Source of the DNA: Erwinia_E haradaeae_G
Lineage (GTDB): Bacteria; Pseudomonadota; Gammaproteobacteria; Enterobacterales; Enterobacteriaceae
Assembly: GCF_900698955.1 (NCBI RefSeq)
Contig: NZ_LR217720.1
Location: 868,001-932,000, forward strand
Length of the DNA: 64,000 bases
Direction of reading: 5' to 3'
Shown: in pieces, positions 38,608 to 48,754 of the stretch
Numbering within the stretch: position 1 is the stretch's first letter
Layout of the letters: each line of letters opens with the position of its first letter
The notes under the pieces: generated by a model
What the model saw: the letters and a program-made list of their open reading frames with translations, nothing else
Databases searched by the model: none
What the model was told of the DNA's origin: nothing
Translations under genes and position numbers: made by a program

Positions 38608-41241
38608 ATGAGAAACAGTACTGCAGAGATTCGTCAAGCATTTCTTGATTTTTTTAAAAGTAAAGGGCATCAAGTGATAGCTAGTAGCTCTCTGGTCCCG
38701 GCATCTGATGCAACAGTATTGTTCACTAATGCTGGCATGAACCAATTTAAGAACATTTTTCTAGGCCAGGAGAAAAGAGAATATAGTCGTGTCACTAGTG
38801 TACAACGCTGTGTGCGGGCTGGCGGTAAACATAATGACCTAGAAAAAGTTGGTTATACTGCGCGTCATCACACATTTTTTGAGATGCTTGGCAACTTTAG
38901 CTTTGGTGATTATTTCAAAAAAGAGGCTATCTCTTTTGCTTGGGAATTATTAACTAGCCCCCAATGGTTTAATTTACCTCAAGATAGATTGTTAGTCACA
39001 GTATATGAAACGGACGATGAAAGCTTTCACATTTGGGAAAAAGATATTGGTGTCCCTTCTGCGCGCATTATTCGTATCGGTGATAATAAAGGCGCCCCTT
39101 ATGCATCAGATAACTTTTGGCAAATGAGTGAAACTGGTCCATGTGGTCCATGTTCTGAGATCTTCTTTGATCACGGCGAACACCTTACAGGTGGCCCGCC
39201 AGGCAGCACGACAGCAGACGGAGACCGTTATATTGAGATATGGAATCTTGTATTTATGCAATTTAATCGTCAATCTAATGGAAATATGCTAACTCTTCCA
39301 GAACCTTCGGTAGATACAGGTATGGGGCTTGAGCGCATCGCAGCAGTTTTACAAAATGTGCATTCTAACTATAACATTGACATCTTTCAACAATTGATTC
39401 AAGCAGTCGCTAAAATAGTTGGTGTAACGAACCTCTACAACACATCCTTACACGTTATTGCTGATCATATCCGATCTTGTGCGTTCCTGATTGCAGATGG
39501 TGTACTTCCGTCCAATGAAAACCGCTCATATGTATTACGCCGTTTAATTCGAAGAGCGGTGCGTCATGGCTATAAGCTAGGTGCTAAGAAAGGTTTTTTC
39601 TTTAAATTAGTAGATCCCTTAATTCATATTATGGATTCAGCTAGTTATGACCTTCAACGTCAACAAAAAAAAGTAGAACACGTTCTTAAAATAGAAGAAG
39701 AACAATGCATAAAAACTTTAGAAAGGGGTTTAAAGATTTTAGAGGAAGAGCTCAGTCATCTATCAGCTGATACCATACCAGGTGAAATTCTATTCCGCTT
39801 ATATGACACCTTTGGATTTCCAATGGAGTTAGCTGAAGATATCTGTCGTGAACGTAATCTAAAAATTGACAAATCTGGATTTGCAAAAGCAATGCAGCAG
39901 CAACGTCAAACAGCGCGTAATGCAAGTAATTTTCATGCTACTGCCGATAGACTTTATATCACTCAGAGTTCTGAATTTAAAGGATATCAATCCTTGACAC
40001 TGCGCACAGTCATTATTCTGATCATAATAAACGGACAGATTGTGAATACTATCCATACAGGTCAAAATGGAGTTATTATTCTTGCATCTACTCCTTTTTA
40101 TCCTGAAGGCGGCGGACAAGTTGGAGATAATGGTGTATTAAAAGGGTCTCATAATAGTCATTTTATTGTGAGTGATACGCAAAAATATAATAAAGCTATT
40201 GGTCATCATGGTCAATTAACCAACGGTACACTCAGTATAGGAGATGAAGTCGTAGCACAAGTTTGCGAGCAGCGGAGAACACGTATTTGCCTTAATCATT
40301 CAGCAACTCATCTATTACAAGCCGCTTTACGATTGATATTAGGACCACACGTAGCGCAGAAGGGGTCGTTCATCAACGAAAACACTTTACGCTTTGATTT
40401 CTCACATGATAAAGCAATGACACAAAAAGAAATCCAGCAAGTGGAAGTTATGGTTAATGAACAAATTCGTCGTAATCTACCCATTGAAACAAACACCATG
40501 GCATTAGAAAAAGCCATATCTCTTGGTGCTATGGCTTTTTTTAGTGAAACATATGCTCAATATGTAAGAGTCCTGGAAATAGGAAGGTTTTCTATAGAAT
40601 TATGCGGAGGAACACATGTTAACCATACTGGTAACATCGGCCTGTTTTCTATCCTCTCTGAATCAGGTACTGCTGCAGGCGTGCGCAGAGTTGAAGCAAC
40701 AACAGGGGAAGAAGCATTACTTCAAATATATGAGAAAAATCAAACACTATCTGAAGTCTGTCAACTCATAAAAACTAATCAGTATCAGATAAAGAAAAAA
40801 ATTGCTTCCTTAATTCAATATACACATATTTTAGAAAAGGACCTTAATAAACTAAAAAACCAACAGGCTCTCAACGAGAGCAAGCTGTTAAGTCGTCAAG
40901 CTATTACCGTAAAAGGTGTGACACTGTTGGTTAGTAACTTAAAACACTTAGAAGCAAGAATGCTACGTATTGTATTAGATCATCTCAAGCATCATCTAGC
41001 ATCTGCTATTATTGTGTTAGCCACTGTCGCAGATGGTAGAGTATCTCTAATTATTAGTGTATCTTCAGATCTCACTGATCTAATTACAGCCACTGACTTA
41101 GCAAATGCACTGGCACACCAAGTAACTGGGAAAAGTGGTGGCTCTCCATCTCTAGCATATGCAGGTGGCATTAATACAAAAGCTTTACCCGTAGCATTAT
41201 CTGGTGTGTCGTCGTGGTTGTTAGATAAGTTAGAACGATAA
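38608..41241 (+). CDS. alaS: Alanyl-tRNA synthetase
   Basis: Charges tRNA-Ala and edits Ser/Gly mischarging. From ATG at 38608 (AGGA five bases upstream) it has 877 residues against 876 in E. coli; an ATG at 38548 would add 20 unrelated residues. The class II catalytic domain (STAEIRQAFLDFF ... RCVRAGGKHNDLE), the editing/zinc site His564/His568 (HSATH) and Cys666/His670 (CGGTH), and the C-terminal oligomerisation domain are all present at the E. coli positions. Followed by csrA as in E. coli. The tRNA-Ala in this window keeps the G3-U70 identity pair it needs. Confidence 0.97.
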   Translation: MRNSTAEIRQAFLDFFKSKGHQVIASSSLVPASDATVLFTNAGMNQFKNIFLGQEKREYSRVTSVQRCVRAGGKHNDLEKVGYTARHHTFFEMLGNFSFGDYFKKEAISFAWELLTSPQWFNLPQDRLLVTVYETDDESFHIWEKDIGVPSARIIRIGDNKGAPYASDNFWQMSETGPCGPCSEIFFDHGEHLTGGPPGSTTADGDRYIEIWNLVFMQFNRQSNGNMLTLPEPSVDTGMGLERIAAVLQNVHSNYNIDIFQQLIQAVAKIVGVTNLYNTSLHVIADHIRSCAFLIADGVLPSNENRSYVLRRLIRRAVRHGYKLGAKKGFFFKLVDPLIHIMDSASYDLQRQQKKVEHVLKIEEEQCIKTLERGLKILEEELSHLSADTIPGEILFRLYDTFGFPMELAEDICRERNLKIDKSGFAKAMQQQRQTARNASNFHATADRLYITQSSEFKGYQSLTLRTVIILIIINGQIVNTIHTGQNGVIILASTPFYPEGGGQVGDNGVLKGSHNSHFIVSDTQKYNKAIGHHGQLTNGTLSIGDEVVAQVCEQRRTRICLNHSATHLLQAALRLILGPHVAQKGSFINENTLRFDFSHDKAMTQKEIQQVEVMVNEQIRRNLPIETNTMALEKAISLGAMAFFSETYAQYVRVLEIGRFSIELCGGTHVNHTGNIGLFSILSESGTAAGVRRVEATTGEEALLQIYEKNQTLSEVCQLIKTNQYQIKKKIASLIQYTHILEKDLNKLKNQQALNESKLLSRQAITVKGVTLLVSNLKHLEARMLRIVLDHLKHHLASAIIVLATVADGRVSLIISVSSDLTDLITATDLANALAHQVTGKSGGSPSLAYAGGINTKALPVALSGVSSWLLDKLER

Positions 41242-41345
41242 TCACCACACAAAACACCTCTAATCATAAATGTCTATTAAATAACACCTGTGAGTGAGGC
41301 GCATGCAATATAATAGCCTGCATAGTTATCCTAAAACTCTCTATA

Positions 41346-41367
41346 CACTAAGAGAGCTAGTGTTTTT
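41346..41367 (+). terminator. Weak terminator-like hairpin after alaS
   Basis: CACTA-AGAGAGC-TAGTG followed by TTTTT, 104 bases after the alaS stop. Only a 5-bp stem, but with the right U-run. An overlapping alternative stem CTCTCT/AGAGAG is also possible. Confidence 0.4.
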
Positions 41368-41402
41368 ATTAAAGTATGCATAATCATTTCGTTTAATCAC
41401 TC

Positions 41403-41435
41403 TGTATGCAGGCGGTAAAAAACCACCTGCATACA
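41403..41435. repeat. Strong hairpin in the alaS-csrA spacer
   Basis: TGTATGCAGG (41403-41412) pairs with CCTGCATACA (41426-41435). After one C-A mismatch, GG/CC continues the stem to a TAAAAAA loop: 12 pairs in all. No U-tract follows on either strand. It lies 300 bases upstream of csrA. Confidence 0.65.
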
Positions 41436-41734
41436 CGTCATATCATGCTAGTACGAATCGTCAAAACAAGAAAATAGTATCATATAGAATAATTATATAT
41501 ACTACAAGGATCCCTTTATGCCTAACCTAAACCAAGATACATACATGCCTCTATGGTAATAGACATGGATGATTAGATTATCCAATATTTATATAGTCTA
41601 AAAATATTAGCATATCATCCAATATGTACTCAATATATAATCCCTTATCTAGTATATAGCGTAATATGCTAATACGTTACTAGTACTCTCAAGAAGAATA
41701 TGCGACACTATATTAATTTGTTTAGGAGAAAAAA

Positions 41735-41908
41735 ATGCTTATTTTAACTCGCCGAGTAGGTGAAACCCTTATGATTGGCGACCAAGTAACTGTCACTGTA
41801 CTAGGAGTAAAAGGTAATCAGATACGTATTGGCGTTAATGCCCCTCAAGATATTTCAGTTCATCGTGAAGAGATCTATCAACGTATACAATCAGAAAAAA
41901 CAAAATAA
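41735..41908 (+). CDS. csrA: CsrA, global RNA-binding translational regulator
   Basis: Dimeric protein that binds GGA motifs in mRNA leaders and represses or stabilises messages. 57 residues, MLILTRRVGETLMIG through HREEIYQRIQSEKTK, nearly identical to E. coli over the folded part; the last four E. coli residues are absent. RNA-contacting Arg44 is retained (VHREEI). AGGAG seven bases before ATG. No csrB/csrC-like RNA is recognised in this window. Confidence 0.96.
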   Translation: MLILTRRVGETLMIGDQVTVTVLGVKGNQIRIGVNAPQDISVHREEIYQRIQSEKTK

Positions 41909-43093
41909 ACTAATTACTAATACCTTATGTATGTATGTGCTATGTCAAAAAAAATAATAAAAATTTTTCAGCACACTAGACTATAGTAAAACAGTACTCA
42001 GATTTTGCTCTCCCTATAAGAAAATAAAAATTTTTAAATCATATGAACAACTATTCTGAGTATAATCTATCTAATATAACCATATGCTAGCTTCATCACT
42101 ATATTGTAGAATATATACCAGCACCCCTATCATAACTACAAAAGATAGGGGCTACGCAAGCCATTGCAACCATCAAAAAATTATTGCTATAGTTTTTTTA
42201 AAAAATACTTTGGTGTACATCTTCTCTCAGCGTATATACTTAAAATAGCAATTATTCCATTTATAGATGAGTCTAGTGCTTTCTGACACAATAAGATTGT
42301 GCCCTAGGGTAAATTTAAAATCACAATATTCATTCTTATGAATAATGCTGTATTTGATAATATAATTATACTAATAAAAATATGCATCCAGGTCCATATA
42401 CGCTGCAATCCTTAGAAATATATCAGAATATCATCACGCTCTTAATGCGTTACCATCTTTATGCTTACTCCTATTAGTATACATAATATTAATTCTTATC
42501 CTATCATAAAAAGAGGCATACTATCACCCTCAATATATATAACCAAGATATACTATCTGATAGCCAATGGTGCAAGTCTATAAAACACTATTTTCAGAAA
42601 AAGAAAATTAAGCAGCATCTAGTACAATCGTAATAAAGCACCTAATCTTCATGGCACTATATGTAGAATATAAAAATAAAGATGTCAAGGAGAAAAAGTA
42701 CAACTAAATACAGAGAATGAGTACATAGTCAATCACCAAAAAATCAGACTACTCCCCCAATGTAACACAGTATTACCATATGAGTCTTCCATCATAGGAT
42801 ATACAAAGAAACTGTGATCACATATTCTGACTGTACTGAAATAAATATGCATCTTGTACAGTATGATGGATCAAAATATTTGATACTATGAACATAGAGA
42901 TATTATAGTATTAACTTAATCGCAATTATAGTCTTATAATTGCATAACATCCTGTATAAACGTATTTTATCTCACTGAGATACATGATGATGATTAGAGT
43001 CTAGGATGCCAAAAAATATACCGCTAAACGGTAGACATACAGTTGAACCACATGTTGTTCTAAAAAACGTAAGTTTTGATAAGCATAATTAGT
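41909..43093. other. 1.2-kb gene-free spacer between csrA and lptF
   Basis: AT-rich. Contains a GC-containing hairpin CCCCTATC/GATAGGGG (42124-42151, listed) and a small TACCG-CTAAA-CGGTA stem about 60 bases upstream of lptF. The serV-argVYZQ tRNAs that follow csrA in E. coli are not here. Confidence 0.65.
42124..42151. repeat. 8-bp GC-rich hairpin downstream of csrA
   Basis: CCCCTATC (42124-42131) pairs perfectly with GATAGGGG (42144-42151) across a 12-base loop, 215 bases after csrA. It stands out in AT-rich DNA. No U-tract on either side. Confidence 0.55.
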
Positions 43094-44200
43094 GTGATTA
43101 TTATCAGATATCTTGTGTGGGAAACACTAAAAAATCAAATAGCTATCCTGTTTATCCTATTATCAATCTTTTTTTGTCAAAAATTAGTGAGAATATTAGG
43201 AGCAACGGTGGAAGGTGATATTCCAATCAATATTGTGCTCACAATATTAGGGCTCAGTATACCACTTATGGCACAACTCATCCTACCGTTAAGCTTATTC
43301 TTAGCTATTTTAATTACATTTGGGCGATTATATGCTGACAGTGAAATCATCGTTATGCACGCCTGCGGTTTAGGTAAAAACGTTCTAATTAGGTCTTCTA
43401 TGATCTTAATACTTTTAACCATACTATTAGCTATACTCAATAGTGGTTGGGTTGGTCCTTGGTCTGCTCGATATCAACATAAAATTATACAGCATGCTAG
43501 AGAAAATCTCAGCGTAACCGCACTAATGGCAGGAAAATTTCACAAATCACCGGATGGTAATACAGTGTTGTTCATTGAACATATCAATAAGTATATGTTC
43601 AACAATGTCTTTCTTACACAGTCACATAAAGAAAGAAATACTCAACCTTATATAATTATTGCAGAACGTGGTTGTATAGATAAAAGAAATGATGGTGCAC
43701 AAATCGTAACATTAGACACTGGGTTTCGTTTTGAAGGTAATCCATTGCTGCATAACTTCCGCATTACAAATTTTAAAACTTATAAGGCGATCATACATCC
43801 TCCTACCATTACACGAGACTTTAATAACGCTGAACAAATGAACTTTCCTGCTTTGTGGGCTATTAACGCTCATATTCCTAATTATCGTAGTGAACTGCAT
43901 TGGCGTTTAACATTAGTATTCTCAATATTAGTAATGGGGTTAATTGTAATACCATTAAGTATAATAAACCCTCGTCACGGACGAGTACTCTCTATGTTAC
44001 CTGCTATGCTACTCTATCTAATATTTTTTCTGCTACAGAGTTTAATGCAGTCTAGTGGTCGAAAGGGACAAATTAATCCTGCTATATCAATGTGGATTAT
44101 TAATTTTACTTATCTAGGACTCGCAATATTGTTAAATTTATGGGATACCCCTTTATTCCTACAATTACGAGAATGGTGTATTCGTAGAGGCAAAGTATAA
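43094..44200 (+). CDS. lptF: LptF, LPS-export ABC permease
   Basis: With LptG and the LptB ATPase it extracts LPS from the inner membrane and passes it to LptC. 368 residues from GTG at 43094, where the protein aligns with E. coli LptF (VIIIRYLVWETL against MIIIRYLVRETL, 366 residues). No ATG is available and the nearest upstream start, TTG at 43076, would add six unconserved residues; the Shine-Dalgarno is poor. Three helices, a periplasmic beta-jellyroll (about 130-260) and three more helices. lptG follows after one base. Confidence 0.94.
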   Translation: MIIIRYLVWETLKNQIAILFILLSIFFCQKLVRILGATVEGDIPINIVLTILGLSIPLMAQLILPLSLFLAILITFGRLYADSEIIVMHACGLGKNVLIRSSMILILLTILLAILNSGWVGPWSARYQHKIIQHARENLSVTALMAGKFHKSPDGNTVLFIEHINKYMFNNVFLTQSHKERNTQPYIIIAERGCIDKRNDGAQIVTLDTGFRFEGNPLLHNFRITNFKTYKAIIHPPTITRDFNNAEQMNFPALWAINAHIPNYRSELHWRLTLVFSILVMGLIVIPLSIINPRHGRVLSMLPAMLLYLIFFLLQSLMQSSGRKGQINPAISMWIINFTYLGLAILLNLWDTPLFLQLREWCIRRGKV

Positions 44201-44201
44201 T

Positions 44202-45290
44202 ATGGTAAGTGTTTTTGATAAATATATTGGAAAAATTATTGCTTATCATATCCTTTCTACTTTACTGATGCTCACATCACTTTCTAGTATGATTAAATTT
44301 GTTGATCAATTACGAAAAACTGGACAAGGTGAATATAACTTACTTAGTGCCGCACTATATACCATCCTCAGCATACCGAAGGATATAGAGGTATTTTTTC
44401 CAATGGGGGCGCTGTTAGGCACTTTGATAGGATTAGGGCTATTAACTCAAAATAGAGAGCTTATTGCAATGGAAGCGGCGGGCTTCACACGTATGAAGAT
44501 TATAGGATCAGTAATGAAAATTACTCTTCCGCTGATCGTCCTTATGATGCTGGTCGGTGAATTCCTCGCCCCGATAGGGGAAGACATGGCACGTAACTAT
44601 CGGATAAAAAAACTGATGCATACAACTGCATACTCTACCCCAGGTAGTGTCTGGATCAGGGAGAATACGAACTTTATTTTTATTGAAAGAATACATGACA
44701 ATAATCACATTACTGGCATTAGCATGTACATATTTAGTCAAAATAAACGTTTGCATACTGTGCAATATGCAAAGTCTGGTAAGTATAATATAAATAAAAA
44801 ATTATGGGACTTAGCAGAAATCTATCAATCTGATCTCAATCAGAAATACCAAATTATCAATACGCATACCTTACATAACGAGTGGAAAACATCCATAACA
44901 CCTAACAAATTACGGATACTTGCTCTTAACCCCGATACACTATCAATCCGAGGGCTATATAGCTATTTAAAATATTTACATCAAAGTGGGCAACAAGGTA
45001 CACGCCATCAGCTAAGCATGTGGGGGAAAATATTTCAACCTCTATCTCTTGTAGTCATGATGTTAATGTCACTGTCACTTATCTTTGGACCATTACAAAG
45101 TACATCCATGGGTGTCAAAATCGTTACAGGAATTAGTTTTGGTTTTCTATTTTATGTTCTGAATCAAATTTTCGGCCTATTGAGTTTGGTGTATCACGCC
45201 TCTCCTATACTAGGAGCTCTTTTACCAAGCACATTATTTTTTGTAATTAGTATTACTATACTCGTGATATGGAAAAAACAAAGAATATAA
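44202..45290 (+). CDS. lptG: LptG, LPS-export ABC permease
   Basis: Second permease of the LptB2FG complex. 362 residues (E. coli 360) with the same 3 + 3 helix layout around a periplasmic jellyroll. Conserved RELIAMEAAGF coupling-helix region (about 87-97) and SMGVKIVTGISFGF in the C-terminal half. Coupled to lptF (stop and start one base apart). Immediately after its stop is a 5-bp hairpin GTTTC-AGGA-GAAAC. Confidence 0.94.
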   Translation: MVSVFDKYIGKIIAYHILSTLLMLTSLSSMIKFVDQLRKTGQGEYNLLSAALYTILSIPKDIEVFFPMGALLGTLIGLGLLTQNRELIAMEAAGFTRMKIIGSVMKITLPLIVLMMLVGEFLAPIGEDMARNYRIKKLMHTTAYSTPGSVWIRENTNFIFIERIHDNNHITGISMYIFSQNKRLHTVQYAKSGKYNINKKLWDLAEIYQSDLNQKYQIINTHTLHNEWKTSITPNKLRILALNPDTLSIRGLYSYLKYLHQSGQQGTRHQLSMWGKIFQPLSLVVMMLMSLSLIFGPLQSTSMGVKIVTGISFGFLFYVLNQIFGLLSLVYHASPILGALLPSTLFFVISITILVIWKKQRI

Positions 45291-47269
45291 GGCGTTTCAG
45301 GAGAAACTCTTATGAATAAAGATCACTCATACATAAAAAGTATGGAATGTACTGTAATGTTACGTTTAAAAAGAATTCATATTTATAATACTTATAATGC
45401 TATTTGTTCACTACTAACAAAAATTCATAAAACCATTCATGTCATGGCTAATAATCTAAAATCTCCATTAATAAAATACAGCTATATTTTTATATAAAAT
45501 TTTTCAAATGTAAGGAAATGGAATACATCAGAAACCACCACTAGATACACTCTTATCATCTTTCACTCTTTCTATATTAAAAAACAACCTACTCTCATCT
45601 TGTAATGTAACGTGAACGCACGTAAATGTTATCACCCTCTAAATTCTAATAATATTTTTGTATTATTCAGCCGCTAAAATCATAAAGTGTACTTGTGCTT
45701 AAATATATATCATACAGTTCACGGATAAGTCTCGCTTATACACTATTATCTAAAGGATACATCTAAAAAGTAAAATATTCGTATCCATAGATAATATTTT
45801 CTGGAAAACAGATAGAAAATATAAGTGAGTACATTTTTGTTGAGTACTACGCATCTACGATGTTAATAATCATTGGCATTCTATGTAACACTCAATTCAT
45901 TACATTAAATGTATATTCTTATTAAAAACATATTGACAATCTTACATATTGCATAACACCTATACAACGTATACGAAAAATAGAATGATATATATCATTT
46001 ATTTTATTTAATTATCAATTTAAACACATACATTGCACAATAATATATTCTGTTGAATAAAGCACCATACGTTAATACACTTCACATCTATTAATAACTG
46101 ATACACCACAAACCTCTTATATCTATGAATTTTGAGTTTTCTATACAATTGTATTGCTAGATCAACCTCAAAAAATGATGATAATAGCTGTATACTAACG
46201 GTTACCTAATTATATATACTAAAATCATATACTATTATGCACACAGTGAAAATAACATATACACTCATAAATAGATAACTGCAGATAGCAAAAAGAACAT
46301 GTATAGCTTTATGACAAAATAATAGATTATACGAAAAGTAAGACATATGTGACCATGTCATTCAAGTCTTACTTTTTATTTAATGACATTGCTAGTTAGC
46401 ATACAACACTGAATGTCCACTCACACGGCACTAAATACACGCTCTTAATGCGTAGAATTGAAATGATGATATCACTATGTTATAACTCTCTCACAAAAAG
46501 CAATATTTATTTATGGAGAATTACACATTCCATCATACGGCGAATGCTCATGCATTCTTTTTTAATTCTTATCGTTATCACATGTGCACTAATACTCTAT
46601 TGTTATATCAAATACGTAGCGTAGCTACACTACATAATTAATATTATTATTATATTTTATCTGCTATTAACTATCAATAAGTGCACTGATGTATTGATAT
46701 TAACGTACCAATTGTATTTTCTCCTCTCTATCGATATAGATAACAAATTCTCTATAGAGCGATACAAAGTTAACAACTATGTAACGCTAATATAGGCGGT
46801 ACATATAGACTACTTATTACTACAGGGAGACTCTATCTATATTTTTTTGCAGGTCATATGAGATCAATTTTAGTAAACTTATCTCTTGATCATTTTTATA
46901 ATTTCTCTGCTCACTCGTAACAATAATATACAATGTCATTAATCATACGAGAAAAATGATTTTAGTCATAGTTCTCTGCGTAGTGTCTAGAAAAACAACG
47001 TCACTCTTATCTATACATCAACTATCTAACATCATATCTCTAGTATTTCTTTGAAAATAACCTGATTACTTGTCAACAAAATATTGTCATCATAACTAAT
47101 TTATCACTGATATCGGTCATATAGGTGACCACTCTGACTATGTTCAAAAAATAATATCTTTTTAAGACAAAAGGATTCATAGACATATAGAATATATTCA
47201 CGACACTGTTTCAATACAAATCCTCTATATCCATATGCCACATCTAATGTTGACAAAAGAACCTCTATA
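45291..47269. other. 2-kb gene-free spacer with an orphan terminator
   Basis: Between convergent lptG and holB. Contains a clear bidirectional terminator at 46334-46380 (listed) more than 1 kb from lptG and about 0.9 kb from the holB stop. A 61-codon frame at 45312-45497 has an AGGAG upstream, but that lies in the loop of the hairpin after lptG and the peptide matches nothing known. No RNA gene recognised. Confidence 0.6.
46334..46380 (+). terminator. Orphan intrinsic terminator (bidirectional)
   Basis: AAAAGTAAGAC (46334-46344) pairs perfectly over 11 bp with GTCTTACTTTT (46366-46376), followed by T and ATT. The loop holds an inner TGAC-CAT-GTCA stem. The minus strand also ends in TTTT. This is one of the best terminators in the window, yet no gene lies within about 0.9 kb on either side. 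Confidence 0.7.
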
Positions 47270-48247
47270 CTATTTTTTTAGCAAGTACTCCCAGCGTAAT
47301 AGTTGTTCTATTAACAATAACTCAGAATTAACCCCTGCTATGGTTGATAATCTTTTATGACATGTGATCCAAGTATCAATGCTTGTATCAAGAACATTAC
47401 TTGATAAAAATCTTCCAATATTCATTACTAACGATAGATGATCAATATTACTAATGAAATTTTCCGCACCTTGTCGATATTTTGATGCATCAACCAATAA
47501 AGAACATAGCCAATAAATACACTGTATTGCATTATTATGGTTTAGCACTGGTAGTAAGCTAAAAATATCACCAGTTAATGCTTTAGATAAATTAGAGCAG
47601 ACACGCAGACGCTGTTCCCATAATGGTCCTGTTAGTAATGCTAACGCTTTCAAAGGTGCGCCAGCGGATAAACGTAAAGCAGTACAGCCTTTCTTGTATT
47701 CAGATGGGTGCTGCTGGTTTAACCATTTTAAACTGAACTCCTCATCAGGTGTGGATAATTTTAATAAAAGACAACGACTACGCAATGTAATTAAGAGAGA
47801 TGAAGGTTCGTACACCGTGAGAAAAAACCAGGTGTTAAGAGAGGGCTCTTCCAGAGTTTTTAAAAGCGCGTTCGCTGCCGATTCCGTTAATTTATTGGCG
47901 TCTAGCAAAAAAACAATTTTTGCCCCTCCTAAATAGGAATGATGATAAAGTTTTTCTATAACATTACGTATTATATCAATACCAATTGTATTGGTATTGT
48001 TTTGTGACTCTATGTAATAAACATCAGGATGAGTGCCAGAAAGCATCAACTTGCAGGCATGACATTGCCCACAAATTTTTATATCTCGTCGATCGCAGCA
48101 CATCAACCATCGTCCAACTTCTCTAATTAACAACTCCACTCCCATACCTAATAGCGATTGAATCAGTAAAGCATGATGACTTCGATTCGCTGTATGTTGC
48201 ATGAGAATTTTACGGTAACTGTAGTTCAGCCACGGATACCAACACAT
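47270..48247 (-). CDS. holB: HolB, DNA polymerase III delta-prime subunit
   Basis: Clamp-loader subunit that modulates opening of the beta clamp. 325 residues (E. coli 334). AAA+ fold with degenerate Walker A (LIQSLLGMG), as normal for delta-prime, a zinc module (ICGQCHAC), and SRC motif TLRSRC. The N-terminus WYPWLNYSYRKI matches the family. The E. coli neighbours tmk and ycfH are absent, so it is a stand-alone gene here. Confidence 0.93.
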   Translation of the reverse strand: MCWYPWLNYSYRKILMQHTANRSHHALLIQSLLGMGVELLIREVGRWLMCCDRRDIKICGQCHACKLMLSGTHPDVYYIESQNNTNTIGIDIIRNVIEKLYHHSYLGGAKIVFLLDANKLTESAANALLKTLEEPSLNTWFFLTVYEPSSLLITLRSRCLLLKLSTPDEEFSLKWLNQQHPSEYKKGCTALRLSAGAPLKALALLTGPLWEQRLRVCSNLSKALTGDIFSLLPVLNHNNAIQCIYWLCSLLVDASKYRQGAENFISNIDHLSLVMNIGRFLSSNVLDTSIDTWITCHKRLSTIAGVNSELLLIEQLLRWEYLLKK

Positions 48248-48330
48248 GTATAATCATATCCTCACTAACGAATGGAGAATGTTCTATATAATTTCCAAAT
48301 ATCCCTGCTACTTTTATACTCTACAATATA

Positions 48331-48498
48331 TTATTTAATTTTAGCCTCTTTATACAGTACATGCTGACGCACAACCGGGTCAAACTTTCTAAGCTCTAAT
48401 TTATCCGTCTTATTGCGCTTATTCTTAGTTGTAGTATAGAAATGACCTGTACCCGCAGATGAAAGCATCTTTATTTTTTCACGCACACCTTTAGCCAT
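48331..48498 (-). CDS. rpmG: 50S ribosomal protein L33
   Basis: 55 residues, the E. coli length, with conserved AGTGHFYTTTKNKR and FDPVVRQHVLYKEAKIK. It is the cysteine-free (non-zinc) form. ATG at 48498 begins two bases after the rpmB stop, so translation is coupled. Upstream in-frame codons are within rpmB. Confidence 0.97.
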   Translation of the reverse strand: MAKGVREKIKMLSSAGTGHFYTTTKNKRNKTDKLELRKFDPVVRQHVLYKEAKIK

Positions 48499-48499
48499 C

Positions 48500-48754
48500 T
48501 TATATTTCCTTATTGTTTTTGTAATTTGAGCCATATCTCCGTAACTTAGTCAACACTTGTTCAATACCATTTTTATCAATAATACGCATACCTTGAGCGG
48601 ATAGCCGTAACTTAATGAAACGTTTTTCACTATCTACCCAAAAACGATGAGAGTGCAAATTGGGCAGAAAGCGGCGTTTTGTCGCATTCATAGCGTGCGA
48701 GCGGTTATTACCGGTCATGGGACGCTTTCCCGTAACTTGGCAAATTTGTGACAT
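48500..48754 (-). CDS. rpmB: 50S ribosomal protein L28
   Basis: 84 residues from ATG at 48754; E. coli L28 has 78. Conserved CQVTGKRPMTGNNRSHA and RRFLPNLHSHRFW. The extra residues are a lysine/asparagine-rich C-terminal tail. GGAG lies nine bases before ATG. Cotranscribed with rpmG. Confidence 0.97.
   Translation of the reverse strand: MSQICQVTGKRPMTGNNRSHAMNATKRRFLPNLHSHRFWVDSEKRFIKLRLSAQGMRIIDKNGIEQVLTKLRRYGSNYKNNKEI

Larger units (their letters stand above)
41242..41734. other. Spacer between alaS and csrA
   Basis: 493 bases holding two hairpins (41346-41367 and 41403-41435, listed). In E. coli this region carries several csrA promoters; I cannot place them here. Confidence 0.65.

Noticed and set aside
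45312..45497. 61-codon frame just after lptG with an upstream AGGAG
   Set aside because: The AGGAG lies in the loop of a hairpin after lptG and the peptide resembles no family; codon content looks like spacer noise.
42435..46453. Exact 16-base repeat CACGCTCTTAATGCGT in two spacers (42435-42450 and 46438-46453)
   Set aside because: A repeat of this length is expected about once or twice by chance in 64 kb of this composition.
46541..46623. Short hydrophobic peptide frame resembling a one-helix membrane protein
   Set aside because: AT-rich DNA produces hydrophobic frames by chance; no ribosome-binding site and no family match.
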